A stretch of DNA of 64,000 bases from Pseudomonas triclosanedens (GCF_026686735.1 NZ_CP113432.1:3585001-3649000), one strand, 5' to 3'. Counted from the first letter of the stretch, positions 46,203-56,084 are shown. Notes: a model not told the origin generated them from the letters alone. A program made the numbers and translations.

Positions 46203-46470
46203 TGAGTGTCACCGGTAGCAATGCCGACGAGCCGTCGGAGAGAGTGATGGGGAGCGATGTCCCGCCGAGCAGGGCAATGGCCGAAAGCGCCCCACTGGCT
46301 AACAGCACAGGGACAGAGGCAGGTCGGTTCATGGGGTACGCGACTATCTGGCCACTGGAGTTGGTGATGTACTGGTCGAATCCACTGCCGACGCGCACCA
46401 GGTAAATGCTGTTCGCCTCCAGCGCTGCCGGCAGGCTGGCCACGACCTTGTGGTGCAGAACATTCGCCAT
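46192..46470 (-). CDS. Phage tail-fibre-associated protein, 92 residues
   Basis: Overlaps the fibre gene by 11 bp. The N-terminus (VASLPAALEANSIYLVRVG, then YITNSSGQIVAYP) resembles that of the next gene upstream (STLPGTLQPDSFYYVANG...YITDQAG), so the two share a short tail-fibre module. The exact role is unknown. Confidence 0.65.
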   Translation of the reverse strand: MANVLHHKVVASLPAALEANSIYLVRVGSGFDQYITNSSGQIVAYPMNRPASVPVLLASGALSAIALLGGTSLPITLSDGSSALLPVTLNGE

Positions 46471-46474
46471 GTGC

Positions 46475-47041
46475 TCACCAGTTCAGGGTTTTCCAGCGGC
46501 TGCTCACCGGCTGGCCGGCATAGAGCAGACCATCGGCATCGGCGGAAAGGTTGTCCAGCGTGGCCTTGTTGGTGTGGCTGTGCGCCTGGCTCACTGCCGC
46601 GTCAATCGCGGCAGGCGTGCTGCTCGGTTTGCCCTGGATGGCCGCCCAGGTCAGGCTCACATCCATCGACTCGTACTCCGCGACCTTGACCCAGGTGCTC
46701 GTCGCCGGGTTCCAGGCGTACAGCGCAGCGCCGACGGTGACGGTCGGATCGCCTGTGGCGTCCTGCACCAGCACGAACACCGCCTGCTCCAGATCAGGCT
46801 CCAGAGCATCTCTGGCCGCGATATCCGCGACGAACAGCACCGGAGCGCCGCTGCTGGGCAGGCTGGCCAATGCCGCGGCGATCAGCGCGTTGATCATCGC
46901 CGAGTTGCCCAGGCTCTTGGCTACGCCGGCCTGATCGGTGATGTACGACTCGGCATAGCTGCCATTAGCCACGTAGTAGAACGAATCAGGCTGCAGGGTG
47001 CCCGGCAGCGTAGAGACTTTGAAAAACTGAACCTGGGACAT
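46475..47041 (-). CDS. Phage tail protein with fibre-type repeats
   Basis: A protein of 188 residues from the ATG at 47041 (MSQVQFFKV). An N-terminal S-x-Y/F-Y-V module (PDSFYYVANGSYAESYITD) is followed by an alanine-rich linker, a motif ALYAWNPATSTWVKVAEYES and the fibre-type segment WAAIQGKP...HSHTN. It is probably a side-fibre or adaptor subunit. Confidence 0.68.
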   Translation of the reverse strand: MSQVQFFKVSTLPGTLQPDSFYYVANGSYAESYITDQAGVAKSLGNSAMINALIAAALASLPSSGAPVLFVADIAARDALEPDLEQAVFVLVQDATGDPTVTVGAALYAWNPATSTWVKVAEYESMDVSLTWAAIQGKPSSTPAAIDAAVSQAHSHTNKATLDNLSADADGLLYAGQPVSSRWKTLNW

Positions 47042-47051
47042 GCGCCCTCTC

Positions 47052-47258
47052 CTACCAATCGTTGGTTTGCCACTCACTCAGGCCAGAGCCTGGCGCGCCA
47101 GGAGGCCCCTGCTCGCAGACGGTGACGACCATCAGCTCAGCCGGTGCCTCGACCGTCACGGCGTATTCGTTGATCTGTTCGAGCACCAGCGGCGCGGCAT
47201 CACCCTCGATGACCACCAGCCACGGCTCGACCTGCTCGACCTGCTCGGCATCAGTCAT
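47052..47258 (-). CDS. Small phage protein, 68 residues
   Basis: Starts at the ATG 47258 (MTDAEQVEQVEPW). It contains a GPPGAPGSG collagen-like turn near the C-terminus, seen in some tail-fibre proteins. No function is assigned. Confidence 0.6.
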   Translation of the reverse strand: MTDAEQVEQVEPWLVVIEGDAAPLVLEQINEYAVTVEAPAELMVVTVCEQGPPGAPGSGLSEWQTNDW

Positions 47259-47265
47259 GGCCACC

Positions 47266-47832
47266 TCACTGCTCGACGGTGACCGGCCCGCGGAAGAAGC
47301 GCGCCACCGTGCCGTCGGCAAACGTCACATCCAGGTGGTGCCAGCCAGAAGACCAATCGAGTGCCGCTGTCTCCGCCGCGCTGATCTCAACTACCAGCGT
47401 CCCGGGCGCACCGGCGGCGACTGCGAGCTCCAGCAGTGCATCTCCGCCCTCCTCGCTCTCGCGGATGACTAGGCGTGCCGTCGCACCTGTAAGGTCAATT
47501 GGCGGCTGGTAGATGAGTTGCCCGGCGCCAGACTCAGGCCGCGCCCCAGCGCCGTTGGCGCAGTTGATTTTCAGCGTGTCGGCGTCGACGACCTCGACGC
47601 GGTGCGGGTTCTGTCGGCCCGGCGTTCGGTTTAGGTCAGGCAACCCAGTGGTGCCGGTCACCCAGGCGAGCCAGTCGCCAACCAGGCCATGCCCTGGAAC
47701 GGTCAGGCTCAGGGGCGCGGCGGCGATGATCGCCGATACGGCGCGATACTCCCGGGTGGGCTGCATCAGCCGGCGCGTATCGCGGTAGGTGGCGCCCCGG
47801 ATGAGGCGCAGGGGTGTACAGGCCGGCTGCAT
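47266..47832 (-). CDS. Phage tail protein, 188 residues
   Basis: Starts at the ATG 47832 ([13 protein letters not shown]). Segments such as [15 protein letters not shown] and [25 protein letters not shown] are typical of BppU-like baseplate domains of beta-sandwich fold. It lies within the tail-tip gene block. Confidence 0.65.
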   Translation of the reverse strand: MQPACTPLRLIRGATYRDTRRLMQPTREYRAVSAIIAAAPLSLTVPGHGLVGDWLAWVTGTTGLPDLNRTPGRQNPHRVEVVDADTLKINCANGAGARPESGAGQLIYQPPIDLTGATARLVIRESEEGGDALLELAVAAGAPGTLVVEISAAETAALDWSSGWHHLDVTFADGTVARFFRGPVTVEQ

Positions 47833-47857
47833 GCTGGCTCTCCTTGGGGCAATAGGG

Positions 47858-48289
47858 TTACGTGGTGAGGTAGCGGCCTTGCTCGTCGAGCAGCGCATCG
47901 GCGCCGAACATCAGGGCGTTGTCCGGCAGGTTTCCGCCGCCACCCTCCAGCGCAGCGACGCGGGAGGTCAGGTCGGCAAGCGCGGCCGTCATCCCTGCCA
48001 GGTGCCCGGCAGTGACCGAGGCGTAGATGAACGCGCCGGCAGGCCAGCTCTGATCGGTGGTTCCCTCGCGTCCGCGCTGGAGCACGGCCGCTCCGCTGGC
48101 GAATGTCACGCGCACGATTTCGTACGCGCCCTGCTGCAGCGGATCGAGCGAGCTAGTGATGGTCAGCAGGTACTCTCCACCGCCCGCCGGCCCGAGGCGC
48201 GCGAGCGCATCAGCGTGGACCGGCAGCGCGGCGGCGCCGGCCAGCAGTTGGCCGGTCAGTTGGGTCAGCCAGTTGTTGATGTAGCGCAT
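47858..48289 (-). CDS. Phage tail protein, 143 residues
   Basis: Contains [37 protein letters not shown] and a short coiled coil ([14 protein letters not shown]). The R-E-G-T-x-x-W-x-x-G-x-x-I pattern is common in tail proteins that precede fibres. No function is assigned further. Confidence 0.62.
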   Translation of the reverse strand: MRYINNWLTQLTGQLLAGAAALPVHADALARLGPAGGGEYLLTITSSLDPLQQGAYEIVRVTFASGAAVLQRGREGTTDQSWPAGAFIYASVTAGHLAGMTAALADLTSRVAALEGGGGNLPDNALMFGADALLDEQGRYLTT

Positions 48290-48297
48290 GTGGTCTC

Positions 48298-50064
48298 CTA
48301 TACCCAGCCGAAATCCGCCAGGTCGGCGCGGTGGCGCTCGACCTGGTGCGTGACGGGGTTGTAGCTGGCCCGCGTGAGGGCAATTGATTGGGACGAGTCA
48401 AACCCGCGCCGCGGCTGGAGCCCGCCTTCATGTCCGGCGTAGCGCGTGAGCACCCCGGCAACGGTGCCGCCCGGCGTCATTGCCTGCCTGAACAGCAGCG
48501 TGTCGGGGCCTGCCTCCGTGATCGAACTGCGCCCCAGTAGCGTGACCTTGTTCGAGCCGTTGAGGACGCGCACCTGGTGGGTGTCGACAGCCAGAGCGCC
48601 GCGCTCGGCGTGGTAGCGCGCCACCAGTTCCGTCAGGCGGAACCCGAACGGCGTGCCAGACCCTGGCGTGAGTGACCCGCCCTCCGGCGAGCTGGTCACG
48701 TCTGAAACGACCGTGCCGTCGACCGTCAGGACGGTACGGACCGTCGATTGATTGTCCGGGTCCTGCGTCGAGTCGTACCACTCCGTGTTGGTGCGCTCGA
48801 TTTTCAGCACCTGCTCATCGAACAACCCGCCATCGGTCCCGTAGAGACGCAGCGAGTAGGTGCTGGTCGCGTTGATCTGGCCATTCAGGCGATAGGCCAT
48901 GTCGTCGGTGATCGTTGTTGGATTGGCCACACACTCGCTCGGCCCGACAGTGTATTCCGTCCGCTCGCGGCGCTCGCCGGCGGACGAGTCGGTCACCACG
49001 GTCTCCACCGTCTGCACCTCCAGACTGTCGAACCGCGCGATCTGGACAGCACCGGCCGCATCAAACCAGGCGCCGGCCATCACTCCGGTCTGCCCGCGCC
49101 GATACGTCTGCGTCCCCTCGATGCTGATCACCGGCGGCGCTGTGTTCGGCTCCTCCGTGAACCCGCCACGCCAGAGCACCTCGGTGACGCCGCACGCCGG
49201 CCACGGCTGCACTGTGCTGACGGTTTCCGGCGGCAGCGTGTAGCGCTGCACATCGGCCGCCGCGCCGGTCAGCTCGTCCACCAGTTCACCCAGCGCCTGG
49301 TTGCGCGTCTGCTCGATGACCAACTGATAGCCGATGTTCTGATCATCGGGATCACCCGTGATGGACAACCGCAGCAGACCACACCATTGCGCGACGTTGC
49401 GCGCACGGATCAGGTTCCCCGAGTTGACCGGCGACAGCCCCAGCAACAGCGAGCGCCCGTCTGGCGTCATGTCCAGGGTATTGAAACGCACACTGGTGAC
49501 CATCGCCGCCAGCGGCTCCGGCCCCTCGTACAGGTCGGGAGCGGACTGCCCGATGGCAGCGTGGCGAGCATCGATTGCGAATACCACCGGATCGACGGGC
49601 GCGCCACCCAGGACCAGCGACGGATAGACCAACAGCTCCAGGTGGTCGGGGTCTGGAACTCCGCTGGAGTCGCGTCTGATCCGTAGCAGCGCCCGGCCAG
49701 TGGCATTGGCAAATCGCACCGGCCAGCCGGCTATTTCCAGCGGATCGTAGGTGCCGAAATAGGCGTTCCCGTAGGCGTACATCGGGCCGCCAAACCCACG
49801 CAGAATGGCCGCGCCGTCGAACCGTGCACCACGGGCAGCCTCCGCCTCGGTCTGCTCCAGCCCTGGGCGTCCAACATTCCAGAGGTACGTCCACGGCCAC
49901 GGTCGCAGCACCCGATTGTTCCCGCCACTGCTACCGGTGTAGGTCTGCCCGTTGGGGAGCGTGATGGTTACCACGCCGCTACCCTGCGGCTGCACCATCA
50001 GGCCGTGCCAGGCCCAGCCGAACCCAGGGACGCGCGCCAGTGGCGCGGATCGTCGATCCAGCAT
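48298..50064 (-). CDS. Large phage tail-tip protein, 588 residues
   Basis: Begins MLDRRSAPLARVPG and is rich in beta structure and D/N/G turns throughout. No enzyme motif is recognised. Size and place, between the hub-like protein and the fibre genes, fit a tail-tip or central fibre protein. It is 12 bp from the gene upstream. Confidence 0.65.
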   Translation of the reverse strand: MLDRRSAPLARVPGFGWAWHGLMVQPQGSGVVTITLPNGQTYTGSSGGNNRVLRPWPWTYLWNVGRPGLEQTEAEAARGARFDGAAILRGFGGPMYAYGNAYFGTYDPLEIAGWPVRFANATGRALLRIRRDSSGVPDPDHLELLVYPSLVLGGAPVDPVVFAIDARHAAIGQSAPDLYEGPEPLAAMVTSVRFNTLDMTPDGRSLLLGLSPVNSGNLIRARNVAQWCGLLRLSITGDPDDQNIGYQLVIEQTRNQALGELVDELTGAAADVQRYTLPPETVSTVQPWPACGVTEVLWRGGFTEEPNTAPPVISIEGTQTYRRGQTGVMAGAWFDAAGAVQIARFDSLEVQTVETVVTDSSAGERRERTEYTVGPSECVANPTTITDDMAYRLNGQINATSTYSLRLYGTDGGLFDEQVLKIERTNTEWYDSTQDPDNQSTVRTVLTVDGTVVSDVTSSPEGGSLTPGSGTPFGFRLTELVARYHAERGALAVDTHQVRVLNGSNKVTLLGRSSITEAGPDTLLFRQAMTPGGTVAGVLTRYAGHEGGLQPRRGFDSSQSIALTRASYNPVTHQVERHRADLADFGWV

Positions 50065-50076
50065 GATGGGCTCCTA

Positions 50077-50712
50077 TTAGGTCGGTGCGGTCACCGGCTC
50101 GATCTGCACGACCCACGGCGCACCAGGCGCGTGGGTGACGTGAATCAGGTTCACTGGGGCGGTCAGCGTGACATCGACCGCGCCGGCGTTGTGGGTGCTG
50201 GCGAGGTTGCAGTACACGCTCGTCATGCCGGACAACCGCAGCGGCTGGGATGCGTCCGGCCGGACCAGCAGGATGCGCATGTTCACGTGGACGGTTGCAG
50301 CCCAGCCGGGTGCCTCCAGCACGTGCGGCGCCGCGTTCGTCGCCGGCGTCCACTGAACAGAGTGGGCCAGCGGCGAACCGTTATTGGCGTACAGCAGGCT
50401 GGAGGTTTCGGTGACCGTATCGAGGATGAACGGAAATTTCCGCCAGTCCGCGAGAGAGCTGGTGCCGACGCCGAGCCAGAGCAGCGATCCGGCAATTTTC
50501 CGCTGGCCGCGGTGCTCAGGCGCGCCGGTTGGTTCCGTACTGACAGGCTCCAGCCGGCCCTCGGCAAGCGGGCCGAACCAATAGAGATCGTCCGGCGCGC
50601 CAACGGCCAGCCACTGCTCGCCGTAATCGAGATCAACATAGTGGGCGCCCTGGCTGGGCGGATCGGCTACGGGCGCGCCGTTGCCGGTGACGATGTGCTG
50701 GACATTCGCCAT
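50077..50712 (-). CDS. Phage tail protein, 211 residues
   Basis: Begins MANVQHIVTGNGAPVADPPSQG. The beta-rich sequence has AGSLLWLGVGTSSLADWRKF in its middle. No known domain is recognised. It is part of the tail-tip operon with GGAGA before the start. Confidence 0.6.
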   Translation of the reverse strand: MANVQHIVTGNGAPVADPPSQGAHYVDLDYGEQWLAVGAPDDLYWFGPLAEGRLEPVSTEPTGAPEHRGQRKIAGSLLWLGVGTSSLADWRKFPFILDTVTETSSLLYANNGSPLAHSVQWTPATNAAPHVLEAPGWAATVHVNMRILLVRPDASQPLRLSGMTSVYCNLASTHNAGAVDVTLTAPVNLIHVTHAPGAPWVVQIEPVTAPT

Positions 50713-50726
50713 TGGGTGAGTCTCCT

Positions 50727-51182
50727 TCAGAGGTCTTGGGCGGGCGGCGCCTGGAACAGGAACACCGCCTCGGCGTTGTTGGCGTCGCGCATCACCAGCC
50801 GCTGGAGCGGCTCGATGCGCAGAGTGAATAGCCCGTCAGAGCTCTCGATCAGTTGCTGCGGGTGGAAGGTGCGGTCGGCATAGTTCTGCTCCTGCAGAGG
50901 GCTGGCGATTCCCCCGCCCCGCCCGCCGGCGGGGGCCTGGTAGTTCGCGATCCCCCGAGCCGCCGGCCGAGCGCCGCGCGCTTCGATGACAGGGAGCGTC
51001 CTGCCCTGCTGCATTGGCGTGACAACGCTGTTCAGGTCATCAATCAGGCCGCGCCCCGTGCGCTGGGCCTCCATGCTCGCCCCAATTGCTCGGCGTGCCG
51101 CAGTGTTGTTACTGCCAATGGCGCGCCGCGCCGCCTCCATCGCCGCCCCACTGGCTCGACGCTGTTGTTCCGCAGTTGCCAT
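50727..51182 (-). CDS. Phage tail protein, 151 residues, alanine-rich N-terminus
   Basis: The N-terminal half is helical and rich in alanine and arginine (EQQRRASGAAMEAARRAIG), with two repeats of the type R-R-A-I-G. A glycine-rich linker leads to a C-terminal beta part. The start overlaps the stop of the upstream gene. Function unknown. Confidence 0.6.
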   Translation of the reverse strand: MATAEQQRRASGAAMEAARRAIGSNNTAARRAIGASMEAQRTGRGLIDDLNSVVTPMQQGRTLPVIEARGARPAARGIANYQAPAGGRGGGIASPLQEQNYADRTFHPQQLIESSDGLFTLRIEPLQRLVMRDANNAEAVFLFQAPPAQDL

Positions 51183-52966
51183 CAGAGAAGCTCCAGCACG
51201 TCGTTACGAATGGAAATGCGGTATGTCCGTTCGATGGAGGCTTTCCACTCGTCTCGAATGGCCTCGGGAATCTCCGGGACCGGGACGGCGAAGCGCCTCG
51301 GATAAAGCTCCTGCCCGACATCGTTATCGCGCGAGCCGTAGTTTCCGGAGAATCCATCCAGCGCGTCGTCGTAGGGCGGGCTGGTGCTGAGGCCGCCAAT
51401 CTGCGTGGGCAGGTTTCCGCCACCGGTCGGGCGCGGGGCCGCACTGGTATCGAAAGGCGGCGGTACCAGGGGATCAGCAACAGCGCCGCCGCCCAGCATC
51501 ACAGCCACGCTCAGCGTGGTGAGCGCGCTTCCAGTCTCCAATGAGTACTTGTCGACGATCTGTCGGCACTTCCCGGAGGCGTGCACGCCCTGGGCACGAA
51601 CCGCGAGGGTGTGCACAAGGTCGGCTCCAGCGGCCCAGGCTGACGGCACATCCCATGTGACGGTCGTTCCACGGTGCGCGCCGACGATGGTGACCGCCGC
51701 CTGAGCGAGCACACAGCGTATGGCCAACTGTCGACGCGATTCGTCCCGAAGGTCGGTCATGGGTTCATCGCTGCCACCACCACCGCCACCAGTTCCATCG
51801 ATGATCGAGCCAGGCGCATTCTCGCCGCGCGCGGCCATGCCGAACGGCGTGCTCTCCCAGGTGTTCGCCAGTTCATTGTCGATCTGTACCGCGGCGCTGG
51901 TGCGGGCGATGATCTCGCCGCTGTCCGCCACGCTCTGCGGTGCCTCGACGCGCAAGGTATACGTCTCGGTTACCTGCTGTACCTCTCGAATGGCGGCCAA
52001 CCAACTGGCAGCCAGCAGCAGCCGTTCTTCATAGCTGTCGTTGATCCACGACTGCGGAGGGTCGCAATACACCCCGGTTGGTGGCAGGCGATCGAGGCGC
52101 ACGCCCGTGAGCATGGTCATCCCCTGGCTCTCGGTTGCCTCGCGGATCATGTCGAACGTAGGCAGCTCACTGGTCACTGCATGAGTCCAGATGCAGAACC
52201 CCGGGATGCCGATGATTCCGCCAGTGTCTGGATGCTGCCAGCCGAACTGGAACGTGTGCTGCCAGAGCCTGGAGAAACGGTGCCCCAGCTCGATCTCGAC
52301 AACGTTGGTTTGGGCGTCCAGATCCGCCAGGGATACCGACACGGAGGCATCGACGACGGCGCCGGCGTTGAACTCGTAGTTCGGCGCTATCGATGACGAC
52401 CAGGTGTTGAGCCGAATATCGCCGGCAGCCGAGCACTCCAACGCGCCTTGGATGGTCGTTACCCGCTCCTGCGCGTAGTCCCACCGACTGCGGCCACTCA
52501 CTGGCTCGAAGATATCCTCCGACCAGATCGCCTGTGGTGTCAGGGCATCGATTGCTGCCACATCCAGCGCCTCGACGCGCTGCTGGAGCTGGTCGCTGCT
52601 GGTGCAATGGAGCGTTCGCGTGGCGCTATCCCACGACGGTTCGACAATGCGGCCAGTGTGGCGCCGGCTGACCCGTTCTACCCCATCGATCTCGAACACG
52701 AAGTCAATGACAACGGACCGGCCTTTCCATGCCGCCGGAAGAACAGGCCCTTCTGGTAGGCATAGGCTGAACTGCGCGACGCCGGCAGCACCCTCCTCAC
52801 GATCCACCTCAACCTCACCGGTGAGGCGCTCGCTCCAGTCAACGCCGCCAACCAGCACCACCAGGCGCCACCGGAAACTGTTGCCGCCATTCACCGGCTG
52901 CGGCGTAGCGGCAGGGCCGCCAGCAGAGCCCAAGGGCACGCTATTCAGCGGCGACCCATTGATCAT
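51182..52966 (-). CDS. Large phage tail protein, hub-like, 594 residues
   Basis: Begins MINGSPLNSVPLGSAGG, an N-terminal pattern I recall from tail-tip proteins of Pseudomonas siphophages. It contains a GGVDWSERLTGEVEVDREEG segment and VFEIDGVERVSRRHTGRIVE, typical of baseplate hub domains (phage T4 gp27/gpD-like). It is two bases from the upstream gene. Confidence 0.65.
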   Translation of the reverse strand: MINGSPLNSVPLGSAGGPAATPQPVNGGNSFRWRLVVLVGGVDWSERLTGEVEVDREEGAAGVAQFSLCLPEGPVLPAAWKGRSVVIDFVFEIDGVERVSRRHTGRIVEPSWDSATRTLHCTSSDQLQQRVEALDVAAIDALTPQAIWSEDIFEPVSGRSRWDYAQERVTTIQGALECSAAGDIRLNTWSSSIAPNYEFNAGAVVDASVSVSLADLDAQTNVVEIELGHRFSRLWQHTFQFGWQHPDTGGIIGIPGFCIWTHAVTSELPTFDMIREATESQGMTMLTGVRLDRLPPTGVYCDPPQSWINDSYEERLLLAASWLAAIREVQQVTETYTLRVEAPQSVADSGEIIARTSAAVQIDNELANTWESTPFGMAARGENAPGSIIDGTGGGGGGSDEPMTDLRDESRRQLAIRCVLAQAAVTIVGAHRGTTVTWDVPSAWAAGADLVHTLAVRAQGVHASGKCRQIVDKYSLETGSALTTLSVAVMLGGGAVADPLVPPPFDTSAAPRPTGGGNLPTQIGGLSTSPPYDDALDGFSGNYGSRDNDVGQELYPRRFAVPVPEIPEAIRDEWKASIERTYRISIRNDVLELL

Positions 52967-52967
52967 G

Positions 52968-53471
52968 TCACACCTCTTGCCAGTTCAATGTCCAGCCGTG
53001 GCCGGTGCCCATCGTTTCCTGTGGTGGGTCGGCGAAAACCCGGTACGCCGGCATCCACTGCACCATGTAGAGCGTCGCGCCTGGGATGATCACAAGATCA
53101 ACGTTCAGGCCAGAACGGGTACAGGGGACAGGCCGCCAGCGTCCTTCGACGAGCGCCAGCCCCCACGGTTCGCGGTCGGAACGACACGGTGCAGGCAGAA
53201 CAAAGCTCGGCGCCGCCTGAGCCATGCTCCGCGGGTGCGTCAGCAGCAGATCGAGTGGTCGGCTGTAGTCGATACCATCCAAGCCCAGCGGAACTAATCC
53301 GGAGCCGCTCAACTGGCCAGATGTTTTTCCGCTCCAATGGGTCATCTTTACCGCTGCGCCATCACTCATCCGAACCACGGTCGCCCCCTGGAGCGGGTCG
53401 CGCGAAAAGTCAGGCGCACCCGCCTCGGCAGGAATGGGAATCCCGCCGAGGGTCACAAGTGGATATTGCAT
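52968..53471 (-). CDS. Phage tail protein after the tape measure, 167 residues
   Basis: Begins MQYPLVTLGGIPIPAEAG. The position directly after the tape-measure gene is where distal tail proteins stand in siphophages, so this role is possible. No motif confirms it. Confidence 0.6.
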   Translation of the reverse strand: MQYPLVTLGGIPIPAEAGAPDFSRDPLQGATVVRMSDGAAVKMTHWSGKTSGQLSGSGLVPLGLDGIDYSRPLDLLLTHPRSMAQAAPSFVLPAPCRSDREPWGLALVEGRWRPVPCTRSGLNVDLVIIPGATLYMVQWMPAYRVFADPPQETMGTGHGWTLNWQEV

Positions 53472-53481
53472 TGAGGATTCC

Positions 53482-55527
53482 TTAGCGCTTGGTGCCGCCG
53501 CGCTTCAGCCGCTGAATGCGGATGATCTGGTCGAGTGACTGTTGCGTGCCGTACAGCGGAACGGTCTCGCCACCCAGACCCAACTCCAGGCGGCCAAGGT
53601 TGGGCATAGTCCCGCCATCCGACTGAGCTGCTGCTGCCGACATCCCCGCGGTAACAGGGTCAGGCATGGACAGCCCCTGTAAGCGCGACATCAGGTTCAT
53701 GGTTGCGGAGTTTGGGAAAACCTTCTCCCCTCCATTGAACGTCACCAGTTCAGGCCCGCGCTCGCCTACTAGGGCCAACCCAGGCGCCGCGCTGTTGGTG
53801 CCGTTCGCGTGCTGAGGGATAGCGGGCTCAATCGTGGAGACATCTTTCAGCGCCCCCTGGATGTTGCCAGGCAATAGGAACTTCGGCTCGATGACGAAGT
53901 TTTCCCCAATGCTTGCAGCCAGATCTTTCATCTGCTGCACAACCTTCGCCGCCATTTCAGGCGAAAGATTCACCGCAATATCGATCTTCGACTTTGCCTG
54001 TAGGTCTTCGATCTGAACCGTGAGTTGGGCCAGCTTCTGGTCGGCATCCGTCTGCTGAAGCTTGTTTGCCTCCAGTTCGATAGCCTGCAGCTCCTTCGCG
54101 AAGCCAGCGAACCCGAGCGTGTTCTGTCCAGCCGCTTGCAGATCGAGCAGCACCTTGAGAGCCGCCTGCGCCTGCGACTTTGCCCCCTCCAGGTCTCCGG
54201 AGCGCAATGCGTCCCTAGCCCCTACCTTCAACGACTGCGCGGTGGAATAGTCGGCATCGCCACCCGCGCTGGCGTTCAGTTGCGCAATGGCATCCGTGTA
54301 GCGCCTCTCGATTTCGAGGCGCTCGCCCCGGATCTTCTCCACGTCGGACTTGGCTTTCCGCTCCTCGGCGGTCATCGCCTGAAGTGCGGTCTTAGCCTTT
54401 TTCGCCAGAGCGTCGTAGTCGGCCTTCATCTTGGTTGATGTGGCACTGAGGCTGGCTGAAACCTGCTGGTTAACTTGCCGAAACTCCGCGCCTGTTTGCG
54501 ACGCTTGCTTGCCCATTTCTGCAAAAGAGTCTGTCCATAGGCCAGTAACCCTATCTGCAGCCAGCTTCATCTCCTTGAGGTTATCCTCCACGACTTCCCT
54601 CATGACGTCGGCTGCGGCCTTGAAATCGCCACTCGCAGCGAGCGATGCCGCTGCAGCCGACCCACCAATGAGCCGCCCCAGAGTGCCGAAGGCGTTACCC
54701 GCAACAATCGCGACGGACGCAACGCCCTTCAATGCAAAACTGAGGACGTTAGCAATCTGGCTCGCATAGCCCGATTTCGTCGACACATCAACCATTAGGC
54801 CGGTGAGTGTGCTCAGCGTCGGCGCCAACTCTCCCGCTATCTGCTTACTCGCACCGTCACTAACACTCTCTAGGGTATTCAGGTTCTGATTGAAGTCAGC
54901 CAGGTTCTTGGTTGCTTGGGAATCCAGAATCAGGCCAAGCTCGATAGCCTCTTCTCGCAGACTCTTGAACCCCTCGGCGTTATTGCGCAGCAGGGGAAGC
55001 AACAAGGCCGCATCATTGGCAATCCCCTCCAGATAAAACACCATCTCCGATTGCGATAGATTGGCCTTCTCCAAGGTCGACACGTACAACTGCAAAGCAT
55101 CAGGGCCTGACAGGTTGCGGAACTGTTCGGCCGTAACACCGGCCAGTGGCGCAACGTTGGTGAAGAAGTCCTTCAGCTCGCCGCCGCCTGTCTGAAGGAA
55201 GTCGCCTACCTTGTCCTGGACGTCCTTGAAAATGTCGCCGAGCTTGTCCTGCTCGATGCCGGCACTCTTTGCGGCGAACCCCCAGGCTTGGAACTCTTCA
55301 ACGGAAGTGCCAGACAACTGAGCGAACCTGGCCATCTCCGTTGCGGCCGCCGCAGTGTTCTTCGCCCAATTGGCAAAAACGCCAACAGACAAGGAAGCGG
55401 CAATGGCGGCTCCCGCAGTCCTTGCCAAGTTGCTCAGCCCTTTCAGCCTGCCATCAACCTGGTTAAATGCTTGATTGGTGTTGTTCTTGCCATCAATGAC
55501 GAGCTGAGTTGTGACCTTTCCCGGCAT
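53482..55527 (-). CDS. Tail tape-measure protein
   Basis: A protein of 681 residues that sets the tail length. It starts with a phage-type N-terminus (QLVIDGKNNTNQAFNQVDG), followed by helical repeats, a hydrophobic segment (VLSFALKGVASVAIVAGNAFG) and a long coiled coil (about 360-500). The C-terminus has GLALVGERGPELVTFNGGEKVFPN, typical of tape measures. The start overlaps the end of the frameshifted chaperone by 35 bp. Confidence 0.9.
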   Translation of the reverse strand: MPGKVTTQLVIDGKNNTNQAFNQVDGRLKGLSNLARTAGAAIAASLSVGVFANWAKNTAAAATEMARFAQLSGTSVEEFQAWGFAAKSAGIEQDKLGDIFKDVQDKVGDFLQTGGGELKDFFTNVAPLAGVTAEQFRNLSGPDALQLYVSTLEKANLSQSEMVFYLEGIANDAALLLPLLRNNAEGFKSLREEAIELGLILDSQATKNLADFNQNLNTLESVSDGASKQIAGELAPTLSTLTGLMVDVSTKSGYASQIANVLSFALKGVASVAIVAGNAFGTLGRLIGGSAAAASLAASGDFKAAADVMREVVEDNLKEMKLAADRVTGLWTDSFAEMGKQASQTGAEFRQVNQQVSASLSATSTKMKADYDALAKKAKTALQAMTAEERKAKSDVEKIRGERLEIERRYTDAIAQLNASAGGDADYSTAQSLKVGARDALRSGDLEGAKSQAQAALKVLLDLQAAGQNTLGFAGFAKELQAIELEANKLQQTDADQKLAQLTVQIEDLQAKSKIDIAVNLSPEMAAKVVQQMKDLAASIGENFVIEPKFLLPGNIQGALKDVSTIEPAIPQHANGTNSAAPGLALVGERGPELVTFNGGEKVFPNSATMNLMSRLQGLSMPDPVTAGMSAAAAQSDGGTMPNLGRLELGLGGETVPLYGTQQSLDQIIRIQRLKRGGTKR

Positions 55528-56070
55528 TTTCCAGCTCCTTCATCAGTTGCTTGTAATCTTTGGTTTTGGCACCAGCACCCCGCGCGACGATCAGGGCAAG
55601 CCGAGCAGCATCAAGCCGCCTGGCATGCGCCTCCCGCTGATAAAGCGCGATCTGATCAAGTGAATAGCGCTGGATGTCTGACAGTCGATGACCTGCGGAA
55701 AGGAGGTCGCTTACGACACTTGCCCAGCCAGCGGCCCGTTCGTTGCCACCCTGGCCAGGGCTTGGTCGAAAAAAGATGAATTCACGCCGATCACATGAAT
55801 CATCAGTTCTACTGCTGTCACAGCAGGCAGGCGCTGGCGACGCCAGGCGCTCAAGTTCGTACAACCGCCGAGCACAGTGGACAGCGCGCCGGAGCTTTTC
55901 GCGTACTCGTAGATCTGCGCCGGGGAGGCAGCTCCAAGCATGGCCAGAAGCCCACCGGCCGCCTTGCCGAACTCATCGAAATGCCGCAGCTCTACCGGTC
56001 GGATCAACACTTGCCGGCCGCCAACTGTCACCGTTACCGGCTTTGGGAAAAGGATTTGAAGATCACTCAT
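55493..56070 (-). CDS. Tail assembly chaperone, -1 frameshift product (GT-like)
   Basis: Reading starts at ATG 56070. At the slippery site 55768-55774 the ribosome shifts back one base after residue 101 (SSFF) and continues as RPSPGQGGNERAAG to the stop at 55493, giving about 192 residues. The added part is helical, with charged residues (LDAARLALIVARG, KQLMKELENAG), as expected for the T domain that binds the tape measure. Position just upstream of the tape-measure gene is the classical G/GT place. Confidence 0.82.
55711..56070 (-). CDS. Tail assembly chaperone, unshifted form (G-like)
   Basis: A protein of 119 residues from ATG 56070. The N-terminus (LFPKPVTVTVGGRQVLIRPVELRHFDEFGK region) resembles tail assembly chaperones with an initial beta-hairpin. 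It is the major product; a minor part of ribosomes make the longer GT form. Confidence 0.82.
   Translation of the reverse strand: MSDLQILFPKPVTVTVGGRQVLIRPVELRHFDEFGKAAGGLLAMLGAASPAQIYEYAKSSGALSTVLGGCTNLSAWRRQRLPAVTAVELMIHVIGVNSSFFDQALARVATNGPLAGQVS
55768..55774 (-). other. Programmed -1 frameshift site TTTTTTC
   Basis: On the minus strand the heptamer T-TTT-TTC falls in the zero frame as X-XXY-YYZ (codons TCT TTT TTC). The downstream frame is -1 relative to the upstream one and is open across the whole overlap 55711-55864. This matches the lambda G/GT rule. Confidence 0.85.
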
Positions 56071-56084
56071 GAACTTCTCCGGGC

